A DNA stretch of 64,000 bases, from the NCBI GenBank assembly GCA_021234155.1, contig JAJEKV010000005.1, positions 16,912,089 through 16,976,088 on the forward strand, in the 5' to 3' direction. Position numbers and translations under genes: made by a program. This stretch comes from Isoetes taiwanensis (Eukaryota; Streptophyta; Lycopodiopsida; Isoetales; Isoetaceae). The notes under the pieces were generated by a model, which had not been told where the DNA came from, did no database searches, and saw only the letters and a list, made by a program, of their open reading frames with translations. Positions 1 through 11,929 of the stretch are shown one piece after another. The first letter of the stretch is position 1; each line of letters starts with the position of its first letter.

Positions 1-291
1 TATACTTCGAACACTCTCCACGAAAGCGAGTTTTCTCTTCCTCTTGCTCTTGATGTTCTAGCTTCTCTTGCAGCAATAGTCACCAAGTCCCTCCGGTTCC
101 ATTAAGCGCTCTAATATTATATGATTTCCCTTCATGCATAAAAGCTTTTACTCCATTGGGCTAATCCAAATATCTTCTTGTGAACCTCAAAATGATAATC
201 TCCTCTCCCGCAGTTAGAGAGTCCAAATTCCCTTGGTGATCCCATTGCCCATGGTTCCCAAAGAATCTCAAACCTCCGCTCAGATACCACT
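1..291 (-). mobile_element. 5' internal part of an LTR retroelement, cut by the window edge
   Basis: Read on the minus strand, this stretch directly follows an LTR end and a primer-binding site, so it should be the leader or start of gag of an element that continues beyond the window. I see no long open frame or recognisable gag motif in it. It could be the non-coding interior of a TRIM-like element, because its LTR is related to the one at 36987-38720. Confidence 0.45.
277..290 (-). other. tRNA-Met-type primer-binding site
   Basis: The minus strand reads TGGTATCTGAGCGG one base after an LTR-like end (...GTATCA). This is the classic plant initiator-Met tRNA primer site (TGGTATCAGAGC) with one or two changes. 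It fixes the orientation and the inner edge of the adjacent LTR. Confidence 0.6.
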
Positions 292-951
292 TGATACAAT
301 TCATGTATATTTGGGAAGTTGGCAGGAACATAGAATCATAGAACCGTAATGAAATAATAGAACAACAGGACTAAAGAAACTTTATTCATGCACAATTGAT
401 ATGGCGGCACCATTAACCACCAGCCCCGGATCCGCGGGTTATTGGCAAAACTCAAATACTATAGGTAAATACAAAGCGCTGGCTTCTGGCTTCCCGACTA
501 ATCCTAGCTACTCCAAGTAGCCACATCATAAAACAATTGCGGATATGTGAAGTCGCTATATGCGTGTCTGTGACCCCTTGTCACCTTTTCGGCCATTACT
601 CTCTCTCCCGGATGAACTACAGAATGTGCCACCCCAATTCGGAAACTAGACTCCGAGACGGTTCCAAAAGAGGTAAAGATCGCTTCAATCAGAGCTCTGG
701 TTGCGGAGATATGTCAATTGAAGTTTCAGGTTTCTATTTATAGATCTCTCGCGACTTTAACCTTTTTTTTTAGCGGTATTTGCCTTTTTCCCAAAATATC
801 TCCTTGCCTTATTATCTATGATCTTTTTCTCAACCAATAACCATCCCCAATGATAGTGCCTCGACCCGTCCATAAATATCAATGGTTCTTCACATCCAAA
901 TGCTATGTTATCCTATGCCTTTATATTTACTAGGTGACCTTAGGAATAACA
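292..951 (-). repeat. LTR related to the TRIM-like element at 36987-38720
   Basis: The minus-strand sequence from about 780 down to 292 follows the R-U5 part of the LTR at 36987-37639. Shared landmarks in the same order are a CTATAAATA box, CATATCTC.GCAACCAGAG, GGAGTCTAGTTT.CGAATT, GTGGCACATT, AGTAATGGCC and AGGGGTCACA. The inner end is fixed by the primer site. The outer end at about 951 is set by a TGTTATTCC start on the minus strand, which gives 660 bp, close to the 648-653 bp of the other LTRs. That outer edge is a guess, and the U3 part is too diverged to align by eye. Confidence 0.6.
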
Positions 952-984
952 TTTACATAGTATTTACCATAAAACCAATAACCC

Positions 985-1725
985 ATTAAGCCATGGACCA
1001 CTCCCGTGCTTGCTCCATATCCGGTCGCCATAGTTTGAGGCAATATCTTGGCGATTCTTCCTCAACAAGCTTTGGGATGCCAATGCCCTTGAGCAGTCAA
1101 AGGCGACACACTACCGGTATACATAAATCCCACATTGGAGCGAGGCGCAAAATGCTACTGCGTACCCACTTGCCCATGAAAAGCTGGGACTCATTGCCTC
1201 CGACCGCGCGAGGGGGCACATCATCTTTGAATTGAGGCGAGCCCGGATGGATTGGTGAGCCCGCGCCGGGGCCAGCTCTCCATCAATCTTTGCCAAATGG
1301 GGTCATTGAGGATGAATCCCATACCCTTGAAAGTTGCCCGGCATATGATCAAATTCGGACCGCGATATCTTTGAGTTGGTGGGGCACGGCCAGCCGTTAC
1401 ATGTGACATTGAGCACGCGGCATCGGAAATGCGGGTCTTTGGGATCATATCTTCGAGGTTATGGACATGCGAGATCGGCTATGTCCTCGGGCTTCACTTG
1501 ACATGTATATAAACATTGATGTATACTTATGCGGTTTGGCCGGCATTCTTATTACTGCCGCGGTTTTCCCTCGAAAACCCGCCCGGCTGGGGTTTTAACG
1601 GGGCGATGATAATAAGTTCTTTGCGGCTCATAGGAATGGGTCCCATAGGCGATTGGCCTCGATTGGGCCGATAAAAAAAATCATTCTCGTTCTCATTCTC
1701 ATTCTCATTTACATATATACCCTCG
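985..1725 (+). mobile_element. LINE-like element 3' part with hexamer tail
   Basis: This stretch shares ordered similarity with 46362-47035: a TTGAGGCA.TATCTTG block, CCCATGAA, a GATGAATCCCAT/GATGAATGCCAT block, GGGATCATATCTTC, and TATGCGGTTTG.CGGCAT. It then has a fold-back module (GGTTTTCCCTCGAAAACC followed by GGGGTTTTAACGG) and GGGTCCCATAGGCGATTGG. It ends in A-runs and a (TCTCAT)n tail at 1683-1715. A truncated element with a short repeated 3' tail is typical of plant non-LTR retrotransposons. No reverse transcriptase survives, and the short frames carry stops. Confidence 0.5.
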
Positions 1726-3875
1726 GGGAATTCTGAGTCACATTTACATTATATTTTCTATCATTTGGGTGTCCCTTTTCTTTTTTTTTCCTATGCGGGG
1801 TTCTCGATTGTTTATGTTTTTCTCATGTCTTATTCATAATTGCATTAGAATATAGAGGCATCTAGGGGCTTTTGTTTTTTAGGGGTGGTTTTCCCTCCCA
1901 TTTATCTCTTTTAAGTATGTTATCTTTTAGAGTTGATGGACATCTAGTTTTTATATATGTGACATTATCCTTTGAATTTGAGGCTTTTTCATGGTTTGTT
2001 TTCGGGATTTTTCTTCTTTTCACTTGTGTTTTTATTGTGGATTCGATGCACCATACTATTTAAATGGGTCTGTATGTTTCCTCGGCAATGGAATAAATTA
2101 CTACTCCTATATTTTAGTGTAGCCAAAATAGTCTTTAGCTAAACTACCACCTTCAAATTGGGGCTAGAAGTTTCTAACACCCTGGCTAAACTAAGCGGTT
2201 TTCTCCATCGAGTTTCTTGCTTTTGGCTAAACTTTCACAAAATGGAAAAGGCAAATCTTTTTACATCAGCTATAGTAAATTAAAAAATTTCAAGCATTCA
2301 AGCATTTTGGCAAAAACATTGAATTTATTGTAAAAACATAAAAATTAAGACACAAATGTACGTGAACATATTCAAAAACCATAAAAATAAAAGGGACTAC
2401 ATTGTTCTTTTTTCCTCTAATGCTTCAACTTTGTACTTGAAACAAGAAGAAAGTGGGAAAAAAAAGAAAAATATAAACCATATTTGAAATTTCTTAAAGT
2501 TAGTACATACATTGTTGTTTTAATTTTTGGCTAATCTATCCATTTTTTTTGAAGTCCACTCTATCTTAGGTTTAGCTAATCGATGTCACGATGGATATTT
2601 GGAGAGTAAAAAGGTTTGGCTATTCAGCCCGAAAACTCACTTAGTGACAAAAATTGGGCTAAAATTTTCTTTTTTTTTTTGGGCATTTTTTCCATTTACT
2701 TTAAGCTCAGATTTTCTTGGCAAAAGCTATAAAAATAGAGATTTATTCTAACCTTAGCCCGTTATTTTTATTCCATGCCTCGTATTTGTTTTCTCTTGTT
2801 TATGTTACGGCTCACTTTTTTACCTCGTTTTTTGTCTTGTGGTCATTTACTTGGGATGTTGTCTTGTTTTCCCTAATTCTCTGGGTTTTTGCTCTTGGTT
2901 TATTATCTTTTTATTTGCCTATAGATTTACTATCATCTTGAGGGTTGCATTTGTCTTTTTTTTGTTGATGCATTTATTTTTGATGGCCTCAATGCGTGTT
3001 ATTTCGACATGTATCTCTTTTTGTATGTTATTTTTTATATTGTAAGGTTCCCATGTGGTTATATGTGGCATTCTTTTTTGTGTGTTTTAGGATTTCCCAT
3101 GGTGGTTTTGGGTTTTATCTTTTGCACTTGTGTTTGTATCTTATGTGGTGATGCACTACACTTTCGGCTCGGGTGGTATCGTTATTTTGGTTGGTATTAT
3201 CTTCTACATTCTAGGTTTTCCATAGTTGTTGGGTTTTATTTTTTGCACTTTTTATGGTTTATCTTGTTTTTGATGCACGCGACTTTATGATTATGCTTTT
3301 TATTTTATTTGATTTTTCTTGTTTATGTTACGGCCGCATTTTTTACTTTTAGTTTTCTTTACAGGCCTATGTATTGTTTCCCATCGGGAATCTTTGTTGT
3401 TTTCTATTTTATATCTTTTGCATTCTCATGGTTTCATTCTTTTTTATTGCAGGATTTATTCACCACATTTGCCGGTTGCACTTTGTCTTTTAAATGTATG
3501 CATTTGCCGGTTGTTTTAAATATTGTTACCCCGACTTGTGTATGCCATCTTAGTTATTTTCAATATTGCTACATGGCTTGTGTTCCAAGTATTCCATATG
3601 TTGGGGTTTTGCTTAGGGTCATGTCGATGCTTGTTGTTCACATATTTACTATGGTAAGTTCCTTTTGTAGTATTCTTTTACTCATTTTTTATTTTTGATG
3701 GTTCTTATGAGTACTATTTAGGGTTCTCTTCTTGTTTTTGCATAAAGCCATCAATTTAATTGCCTCATCATTTATGCATCTAGAGTTGCCTTTTGACATT
3801 GCTAGTACATAATGGGACCTACTCTTTGTGGTTTCTAGTCTTAGAATAATGATCAATGGAAACATTTTTGTATCA

Positions 3876-4030
3876 TATGGTGGTTCCTTCATTTTGCTTA
3901 GATACATGCATTTTTTCTATGTGCTAGATGATTTTTATTCTATTGATTTTTTTATGGGCTATGGCTCCTCCGTTTTGCTTAGATACATGCATTTTATGTG
4001 TTCGATGATTTTTCTTCTATTGGTTCTTTA
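3876..4030 (+). repeat. Short tandem duplication, about 80-90 bp unit
   Basis: TTTTGCTTAGATACATGCAT recurs at about 3894 and 3974, followed each time by TTT...ATGTG and a GATGATTTTT.TTCTATTG block. The two units are adjacent and in the same direction. Confidence 0.6.
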
Positions 4031-4269
4031 TGGGCTTTTAGGTTGGTGGACCGATATCTACGCCACTTTTCATCAATGGTGGCTTACTCAATTTTATCTC
4101 GATACATGAATGTGGGTATTTTCCATTTCTATAGGGGGATTGGTTATTTATCATGAATCGACTCTTTTGGACTGTGTACATATGTCCCTGATAGAAACAA
4201 TGTAGAGCCAATGTAGAGATAATGTTGATGTCCCTTAGTGATCTTATGACCCTCGTTGCTAGGGGCTAC

Positions 4270-4880
4270 CGAGTCTTATTTGGCACCTTGTGGTTTGGCG
4301 TTGTGTTCTTGCCATTGTTCTTTTTCGGTTTTGGTTTTCTAGCCTTAGTATTACCGTCATTTGTATTTGTGCTATTTAGCTTTTTACGGATATATGCATG
4401 TTGCGTTTGGCACTTCCTTATACTCATTCAAACTTTCACATTCTTCTCTTTGCCATGTTTTTTGCACTTTGTCATGTTTTTTGCATTTTCGCGAGCTCTT
4501 TTTGCACCATATTTATCCTTTGAAGCCTATTCACCTCATGAATTCCACTCTCACCTTAGCACTCTTGATATTCATCTTCCTTTATCACGGTTTTATGGTT
4601 TGACCTCTTTTTTAAGTCCTATTATTTGGCACCTTGTCGTTTGGCGTTGTGTTCTTGCCATTGTTCTTTTTCGTTTTCTTGGTTTTACGGCCTTAGTATT
4701 ACCGCATTTGTATTTGTGCTATTTAGCTTTTTCATTGATATGCCGCGTATGTTCGTTTGGCACTTCCTTTTATATTCATTCCACCTTTCACATTCTTCTC
4801 TTTTGCCATTTTTTTTGCACTTTGTCCTCTTTTGCACCATATTTATCCTTTGAAGCCTATTCACCTCATTGGTTTTAAAC
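4270..4880 (+). repeat. Direct duplication, about 300 bp unit
   Basis: 4275-4610 and 4620-4880 share, in order, TTATTTGGCACCTTGT, GTTTGGCGTTGTGTTCTTGC, CCTTAGTATTACCG, TTTGTATTTGTGCTATTTAG, GTTTGGCACTTCCTT, CACATTCTTCTC and ATTTATCCTTTGAAGCCTAT. A further short piece of the same family (ATATTCATCTTCCTTTATC...TTTATGGTTTGACC) recurs near 5992-6030. Confidence 0.75.
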
Positions 4881-5299
4881 TTCATGTCCATTTTCATATT
4901 GTATATTCTTTCCTTGATTTTTTTTTTAGTTATGGGAACTTAGTCCATTATTTTTGCCCTTCTCACTTTCGATCATTTTAGTATCCCGCTTTATGTCGGG
5001 TATATAATCTGATGTGGTTTTGGGGATTATAGTATTGTTCATGTTGTTATTAAAGCGATCGTGTTTTACACTTTTTCTAGCCGTTGGGCTCTTGTATCGT
5101 GGTTATTTTCTTGTTGATTTGTTCATTGGCTTTGCATTCCTCTCTTCGTGTTATCCTTGGGCTTAAAACATAACTTTATTGTCTTTTTTGGGGACTTCAT
5201 TTGTAGCTCGCTATCATTATGCATTGTGCTACCCTTATACATCATATTTGCTATTTAGCTATATTTGGACACAAATTTACATTTATCATGTGTTTTCTT

Positions 5300-7160
5300 C
5301 CACCCGGGGTGATGCTTTTCTCCACCCCTAATGATGCTATCCTCTCTTTTTCATGAATTCTTGATTTTTTCTCATTTCTAATCGCTCACATCATTTTGGG
5401 TGCTTGTAGTTTTCTCTTTTCTTTGCTTCACCATTATGCACATTCTTGTTCTCCTTAATGTTAATGGGTGCCTTCTACATGTTCCCATTCTTCTCGTTTA
5501 CGGTTGTTGGCACTCCTCTTCTTCTCACCCTGCTCAGGTGCTTCATCACTGACTTCGACACTGGCGGTTTTATAATGGTTGGGCTTCACGTTTATGAAGT
5601 TTATCCTCATTTTTCTTTTTCGTTGTGCTCGAATTTACCTTTAGTTTCCTTCTTGACCTTCCTTTTTGCTTTCGGTGCTAGTATGTCTACATTCTCTTCT
5701 TGATCTCATCCCTCGTTTCCCAAAGTTTGTTTTCCTATTGGGGCCTTTATTCATGGCTCTTTGCATATGGTATTTGTCTCTGACATCACTACACATTTCT
5801 CCTATGCTACCTGAGGCAGGACCTTGGCATTTTTCACTCTCCTCATTATGAACTTCTTTGCTTTAGACTTCTTGTTGTCAACCTCTTTTTTTCTTATTGA
5901 CATTCCTCTGGTGGCTCGATTACATTTGGTGTTTGTCTTGTATTGGTAAGCTTTGAGGCGTTGCTTTTTTAGGTTCACCTTACCACTCTTTATATTCATC
6001 TTCCTTTATCCATTTTATGGTTTGACCTCTTTTCAGAATATTGACGGTCCGTGATCTGCATTCATATCATATATGCATTTATGCGGCGTTAGCGTGGTTT
6101 GTTTTTTCATCGCCTTGTTGCGGGGTGCTTCCTTAGATTCGTCATCATGGCGGCGTGCTTTTCTTTTCATTGTTTTTCTCTAATGTCCTTTCCTTTTTCA
6201 GTCATTGGATACGAATCCATAGCGGTAGGCTCTTCTTCTTGACTTCGTTTTTCCCCCCGCGGCTTCGCTTCGCAATGGCTCTTGGTTCTCAGCGATGTAG
6301 CTTCCGGACTTTTGGACCACGGTTTCCTTTCTCCTCCACCACTTCAAGCGAGACCAATTTGCCTGTGGTCATAAAAAATTTCTTTGCTTCGCTTGCCTTC
6401 ATTCGTATGCCCCATCACTACTCCTTTTCAACCTAATTTCTACCGGTTCCTATCATCTCTTCGATCCTCCGTCCGTGACCCTCTTTTTAAGCTCCTCTCC
6501 TTTCTCTCTGCGTCCTTTATCCTACATACACCTCGGGGTGGTGGCAGAGTATTATCTTCTTGCTATCGGCTTCACACGGAGGTTTTGCGATGACTAGGCT
6601 TATAGTTGAGGGAATTCCTTTGGTAGTCGGCCAGTTTTAACTGTCTCTCATTTACCAGTCCCTTCCCGGAATCCCATCGATCCGAGCCATCAGATCGCCA
6701 TTAAGGAAGGGGCGGCAATCTTTCCATTTTTCATTTTGGCTTTCATTATGGAACATCTTCTCCGCCCCGGCTCTTCTTCTCCTCTCGTGGCTTCCCTCCT
6801 TTTCCTGGCATGCCGGTGGCGCATGAGTCTTTTCATTTGTATTTTTGTTGTTCATGCCTCTTTGTTGTTCTCCACTGTGAGTGTTGCTATTCTTATGTTT
6901 TACGTTTCCCTATAAGCCTGCTATTCTTATGTTTCGTTCCATTGCCCTCTTGTTGTGTTGTTCTCCACCTATAGGTGATCTTTGTTTATTTCCACCTCGA
7001 GGGTGATGCATATTTTACATAATGGTTCTTCACCCAAATTTGGGTGATGCTTTATCTTCCTTTATTTCCACCACCTCGAGGGTGATGCATGTTTTACATA
7101 ATGGTTCTCCATTGGGGGTGATGCTTTTTCCACCCTATGGGTGATGGTATCTTTTTCATT
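5300..7160. repeat. Scattered imperfect palindromes of the CCACC...GGTGATG type
   Basis: At least eight short elements place CACC next to GGTGATG, often as a small hairpin: CCACCCGGGGTGATGC near 5310, CCACCTATAGGTGATC near 6967, CCACCTCGAGGGTGATGC near 6993 and 7072, CACCCAAATTTGGGTGATGC near 7031, and CCACCCTATGGGTGATGG near 7130. The flanks TTTACATAATGGTTCT are also shared by two copies. They cluster at 6960-7150. Confidence 0.6.
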
Positions 7161-7484
7161 ATGTTCTTTTTTCCTCGTTTTCATTTTGGACCTTCTTGAA
7201 AAGTGCGACTTGTCTTTGTTTGTTTTCTCGACCATTTCCTGACGGGTATTCTTTTTGGGGAGTTTTTGGTATTGCTTGCGAGATTCCGCCGTTTTCAATC
7301 ATATTTCTACTTTAGGGTCCCGCTCTATTTACATTAAGCCATCCACCCCTCTCCTTGCCGGTTTTATGGACACATGTTGGGAGGCTTTTCGCCCGTTTGG
7401 TGGGGGCGTGCTCTATTTTCGATTAAGCCATCAACTTGTTTCTCTCTCGTTCTCCAGGCAACACATTCTCAAGGTTGTTGGCGA

Positions 7485-7545
7485 CCATTTCTCATTAGGG
7501 TTTTTCTCGAAAACCAAAGGGCGGGGTTTTATCCCGATGAGAAGT
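7485..7545 (+). other. Fold-back module like that of the LINE-like 3' ends
   Basis: The sequence GGGTTTTTCTCGAAAACC followed by GGGCGGGGTTTTATCCC matches the module found near the 3' ends of the LINE-like copies at 985-1725 and 46362-47035. It probably marks a small remnant of the same element family. Confidence 0.4.
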
Positions 7546-7769
7546 TGTCGCCATTACCCTTTATTTTGCCTTGGCAAATTTCTTTTTAGGGGGTAGTCCG
7601 ATATTGTTCCTATGGTCGGCTATCCCCTCTCTGTCTCCCTAGTTTTCCACACATTGTATCACTCTAAGTTTGATGAATGACAAGCCTATCTATCCGGCCG
7701 GTTTTGTGTCTCTCGCGAGTCCCTTCCCAGAATCATGCTTTAATAGCTATTCCCCATCTGTCAAGCCCT

Positions 7770-8050
7770 ATGACACCCCAATTCCAACCTACATGCACTA
7801 TTCCAACTCTTCTCCTTTAACTAATTCCAACTCATATATACCATTCCCCTTTTCCTGAACAACCCAATTCCAACTCTTCTCCTTTAACCAATTCCAATTC
7901 CAACCCTCATTTCCTACCGATGGATAAAGTTTTCCTTTTTTTGACGCCCTAATTCCAACCTACATACACCCTTTAAATTGTTTCCCTTTAACCAATTTCA
8001 ATTTCAACCTTCGTTTCCTCTTTTCCCAGTGATGGATCAATTCTTCCCTT
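7770..8050 (+). repeat. Diverged tandem repeat, AATTCCAAC-rich
   Basis: The motif CC(T)AATTCCAACCTACAT recurs at about 7778 and 7949, CCAATTCCAACTCTTCTCC at about 7862, and a CTTTAACCAATT.CAATT.CAACC block followed by TTTCCT and GATGGAT at about 7891 and 7986. Two diverged units of roughly 150 bp are visible. Confidence 0.5.
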
Positions 8051-8334
8051 TTTTTTTATACAACAGGCAATTGAACCCAAGATCCTTTGTTTACAGAGCA
8101 AGTACATTCCCATTCAACCTTTCGACATTTCATGTATAATTCGTACTTTTGTATTAGATTATTGAGGTTTAAAATCTTTCTATTTTTAAGCTGATCTAGC
8201 TACATTCTAGAACATTGTAAAACACTCCGCAACATTCCATTTTCCCTGGAGTATCCTCTTTGACACATTTGTGAAAACTTTCTATTTTGGACTGACGTGC
8301 TTGAGCATTATAGAACTTCCTCTTTGAATCAAAT

Positions 8335-9462
8335 TTGTTCTCATGACCTTCTACGTCATGATATTATATCAATGGAACCATAACATTTGTGCCACAGAAC
8401 CATATAGATTGGAACTACTAGAGGTTCAATATTCCAATTCCAGGAGTTTATGAATACGATGGCAATTTTGAATCGAACAAGTTGCCACCTCTTCCTTAGA
8501 CAAAATGACAAACCCCAATTGTTTGGGAGTAAGAATTATAGGGGGTATTTTGCGAGTTCCTCCTAGTCTCAACCACTCCATTTGACATTATGCATATAGT
8601 ACAGAATCGTTAGCAATTGGTAGCACCCTTCCTGATATAATACAAAATTGGTGGCACCTTCTCTAAAACTTTAGAAAGTGGCATTTTGAACATGAAGCTA
8701 AACATTGTTTGCAAATGTTCTATTACTGCTTCATGTGTTCTTTTATCCTTTGTGGGAATGTCCAATTTCTATCACACTTCAATTACAATCATGTTGACTA
8801 CTCATTACATTTATGCTTTCCATAAAGACAATACCCTAAAATAACCACTATCATCGGCTTGGGTTCATAGATGCCCAAGAATAATGGCCGGGCATTGTCG
8901 AGCACATGTTTCTGGTGTATTTTATGAACAAAGAGATGCATTCAAAGTATTATATATGTATTACAATTAACACATCTCGTCTGCACCATGTCCTATACAC
9001 CTTTGGCATCTTGTGCAGTGGCATTCAAGATCATGTGGTTCAAATATGTTACGATGCACATTCTTGAAAATCATACCTAATTTACTGCTACATAACATGT
9101 ACATCAGTAGCTAATAATTGACCCACATAGCAAATAGATAACATTAAAAGCACAATCTAACGAATACAAACTTAACACGTATATATTTATAAGCAGCTGC
9201 AATTATAAAGGTTATATAGCACAAAACAACTACACATGGGATTGAGGCAATCTATAGTTGTTGGGCACCTTGTTTCTTCTCAATAAAATTTAAAGGCTTC
9301 TTTCGCTTGCAAACATCCAAATGGAAAATTATGTGAAAACAAAGAATGAATTTCATTATGTTTTTTGTTTAGCTTCCTTGAGGCGTATAAAACTTTAGTC
9401 AGTTATTTGCTTTTGCTATTGTCGGTGCAATTGTGTTCGAAGGAGGATTACTTATCTCATTG
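8335..9462 (+). repeat. Segmental duplication, copy 1
   Basis: This block is collinear with 13559-14580. Shared landmarks are GGAACCATAACATTTG, CAATTCCA.GAGTTTATGAA, TTGCCACCTCTTCCTTAG, GGTAGCACCCTTCCTGA, GCCCAAGAATAATGGC, ATTCTTGAAAATCATACCTA and TTCGAAGGAGGATTACTTAT at the end. It has no convincing coding content. Differences are mostly substitutions and small indels. Confidence 0.8.
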
Positions 9463-10344
9463 TAATGCCAACTCCATCTCAAAATGGCAACAGAATGGAC
9501 CATCATCGAGAGGATGAAGGTAAACGTGATATTGTTGTTTATGTTGTTCGATATCGAATAATCAAACTTTGCTATATAAATCTTCTTTCTTCTCCACGTG
9601 TAGGAAGCTACATGAGTGTTCACTTTCTCCACCTCTAGAAAACAATGCATGCCAAGCTTATCGCAAAGGAAAAAAGGAGTAGTATAGGCTATTATGATGC
9701 TAAAATTCCTTCAAATGGAGCCAAGGGAGGAGGAGTTGGTGGTTGAAATGTTTAGGGTGGAAATTGAGAATAAAGAAAAAGAGGTAGTGAAGGGGACTAC
9801 CACCGCCACCTCCTTAACCCCCATTTTTCACTTGAATATCTAGACCTCCATTTTCTCCTCATGAAATGAAGTTCCAAGAGGACATGTCCTTGATGAGGAG
9901 TAGGACATAATGGTGGGGCTAAAGGTTGAGTTAGGTATCATAAAAATTGTTCTTTAAATTGTTCAACAATTATTTGTAGTGTGATTGCAAAAATTATCAA
10001 TTGTGTGTGTGAAAATTCTTGTTAAAGAATAGGTAGTCCGAGAGCAACATGATGTAAGCAAGTATAGATAGATAGCTAGTTAGTTGTTTCAACGCCACAA
10101 AGATGTTGAGTCAATATTGCAAGATAGCATCGAGGATGGAGGAGATCAAGGAGCATGCACTACCTAGATTATCAACTTCATTTGAAAATTGGTTCCAACT
10201 TATTTTAAAGTCTCTTCTATGCAAGATACATTGGTGTCACTTTAGCTCTTTAATGGTATATCATGCTATCAATAGTTTCTACCTTGGCTTTACACTCCCA
10301 ATGGCATAAGCCCCTAAAGTCCAGATAGATCCACAAATATTGTG
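9463..10344. other. Stretch without a recognised gene
   Basis: Only short frames are seen, such as a 68-codon plus-strand frame at 10103-10309 that begins just after a run of stops and shows no known motif. It lies immediately upstream of the unidentified exon pair at 10345-10892 and could hold earlier exons of that gene, but I cannot place splice sites with confidence. Confidence 0.3.
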
Positions 10345-10892
10345 ATATCTATGATAAGATGTCTAATGTTGAGGAGTTCAGGCAGCATAGCTACGTGGAT
10401 ATGGCAATCTAGACATGTCCATTGTCAGAGAGTCTAACTAAGTGTACTGCTCTTTGCCGATTTGAAATTGAATATAAAGAGGTTCATACCTATCTAGAAT
10501 GATTGGGCATACCTAGAAATGGATCACTAGTTATTATTGTATTCCAATCTGTTGCTCAACTCCAGCTGTCTATTGTTGCTGAGAAGAATCTCGAAGTAAG
10601 TGCTATGAGGATATTCTTACAGATTATGTAGGAGATGGTTTACATTTAGATCCATCCTTTTCACCTATTTTGACAATGGTTACTATTTGTCTTCCAGGTT
10701 ACCATATTATTAGAACCCTGGGAGAAAATTCACAGGCTATTCTCATCTGCTCCTCAAAAAATGTACACTTTTGGAAGTTCCGAGAAAGTAAAATGTGATG
10801 TTAATGAACATGTAGTTCCTAGTACTATAAGACGTGAGGAATATCTTTTTGTTGAGATGTGTGAGAGGACGTCCTTTCTAGAACCAATATAG
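10345..10892 (+). pseudogene. Relic of an unidentified two-exon gene fragment
   Basis: Two stretches read like protein and join in phase across a clean GT-AG intron. The first ends at 10595 (residues ...AQLQLSIVAEKNLE) before GTAAGT. The second starts at 10698 after CTTCCAG (VTILLEPWEKIHRLFS...) and ends at a TAG at 10890-10892 after a charged tail (...RREEYLFVEMCERTSF). The intron is 102 bp, with a pyrimidine-rich end. The first exon has in-frame stops near 10410 and 10500, so the gene is broken or my exon borders are wrong. I do not recognise the family. Confidence 0.35.
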
Positions 10893-11590
10893 AAAACAAA
10901 TGTATCACAATGTTTTTATAGCTTAAAAGTGCAAACATTGCAATAGTGGTATTTATGTTGTGCTTTGGTTCCTTACTGATTCTCATATTTGAGATCTTTC
11001 TATTCTATCAAGGTTGCATAAAAGACCTTTTTATCATTTGTTTTGTAGATGTATTTGTGGGTATTTTATCTTTAATAGACTTAACTTATACGCTAACTTT
11101 TTATGTAATGTTTTAGAGATAAACAAACTTTTAGGAGAATAAAAGTGGAATGGTGCTAATATTCCTTTTCCTGAATTCTGATTTGGAGAGAAGATATTGC
11201 TAAGTATTGGTGAACAAAGCTTAAAGTGTTATACAATCTTACAATATCATGTTATCTATTATTCTGGATTGAACTTCCAAACAACGCTGCAATCTATGGT
11301 GCTTTGGGCTAAATGTTTGCAAGTTATTGCATGACAAAAGAATGAGATAAAAAACTTATTTATGAGGCAATACAATATTGTTGTAGGCTTAGATATTACA
11401 TGAGTTTTGGAAATGCAAATACTGGATGGAATTAGCCTTCAATTCTAGGCCTATTACAAGCAAATTTTGCATATATGTTTTGAGAAATCGTGGAATACGA
11501 GTTTGCCAAATACTTCTAGATAGTCTATGCTAGAATGCTACTATTTTGACAAACATTTGCACGTCTATGGTGGAGACTCTTTAGTGTTTT
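10893..11590. other. Stretch without a recognised gene
   Basis: The sequence is AT-rich and closed in all frames beyond short lengths. I see no repeat shared with other parts of the window. Confidence 0.4.
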
Positions 11591-11596
11591 CGATTG

Positions 11597-11850
11597 ATTT
11601 GTTCTCATGACCTATGTCATGGTATACATTTGCGCCACAGAACCATATAGATTGGCTCAATATTCCAATTCCAGGAGTTTATGAATACGATGGCAATTTT
11701 GAATCAAATAAGTTGCCACCTCTTCCTTAGGCAAAGTGACAAACCGGTATTTTGGGAGTTCCTCTTAGTCTCAACCACTCCATTTGACACTATGCATATA
11801 GTACAGAATCATTAGCAATTGGTAGCACCCTTCCTGATTTACTGCTACAC
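11597..11850 (+). repeat. Segmental duplication, copy 2 (partial)
   Basis: This is collinear with the first part of copies 1 and 3, from TTGTTCTCATGACCTATGTC to GGTAGCACCCTTCCTGA. It then jumps to TTTACTGCTACA, which in copy 1 lies about 440 bp further on (near 9081). Copy 2 therefore carries an internal deletion. Immediately after it the tyrosine recombinase relic begins. Confidence 0.7.
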
Positions 11851-11929
11851 ATGGTTCGTAAACTCTTTGACAAATTTGCATATCCCTCAGCTTCTCTTTT
11901 GGACGTTATGAAAGCACATAACTATTTTT

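Larger units (their letters stand above)
1850..7600. other. T-rich, strand-biased tract without a convincing gene
   Basis: The plus strand is very rich in T and poor in A for almost 6 kb. Many frames on the plus strand therefore stay open and read as phenylalanine/leucine-rich pseudo-membrane proteins, for example at 3009-3290 and 4222-4878. I see no conserved domain, no splice-consistent exon chain and no start context. Local tandem copies and short palindromes (listed separately) suggest repeat-derived DNA. Confidence 0.5.

Noticed and set aside
2717-5851. Many plus-strand frames reading as multi-pass membrane proteins, for example 3009-3290, 3309-3698 and 4222-4878
   Set aside because: They are a result of T-rich DNA (Phe/Leu codons). 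Neighbouring frames look alike, there is no domain, and parts are local duplications.
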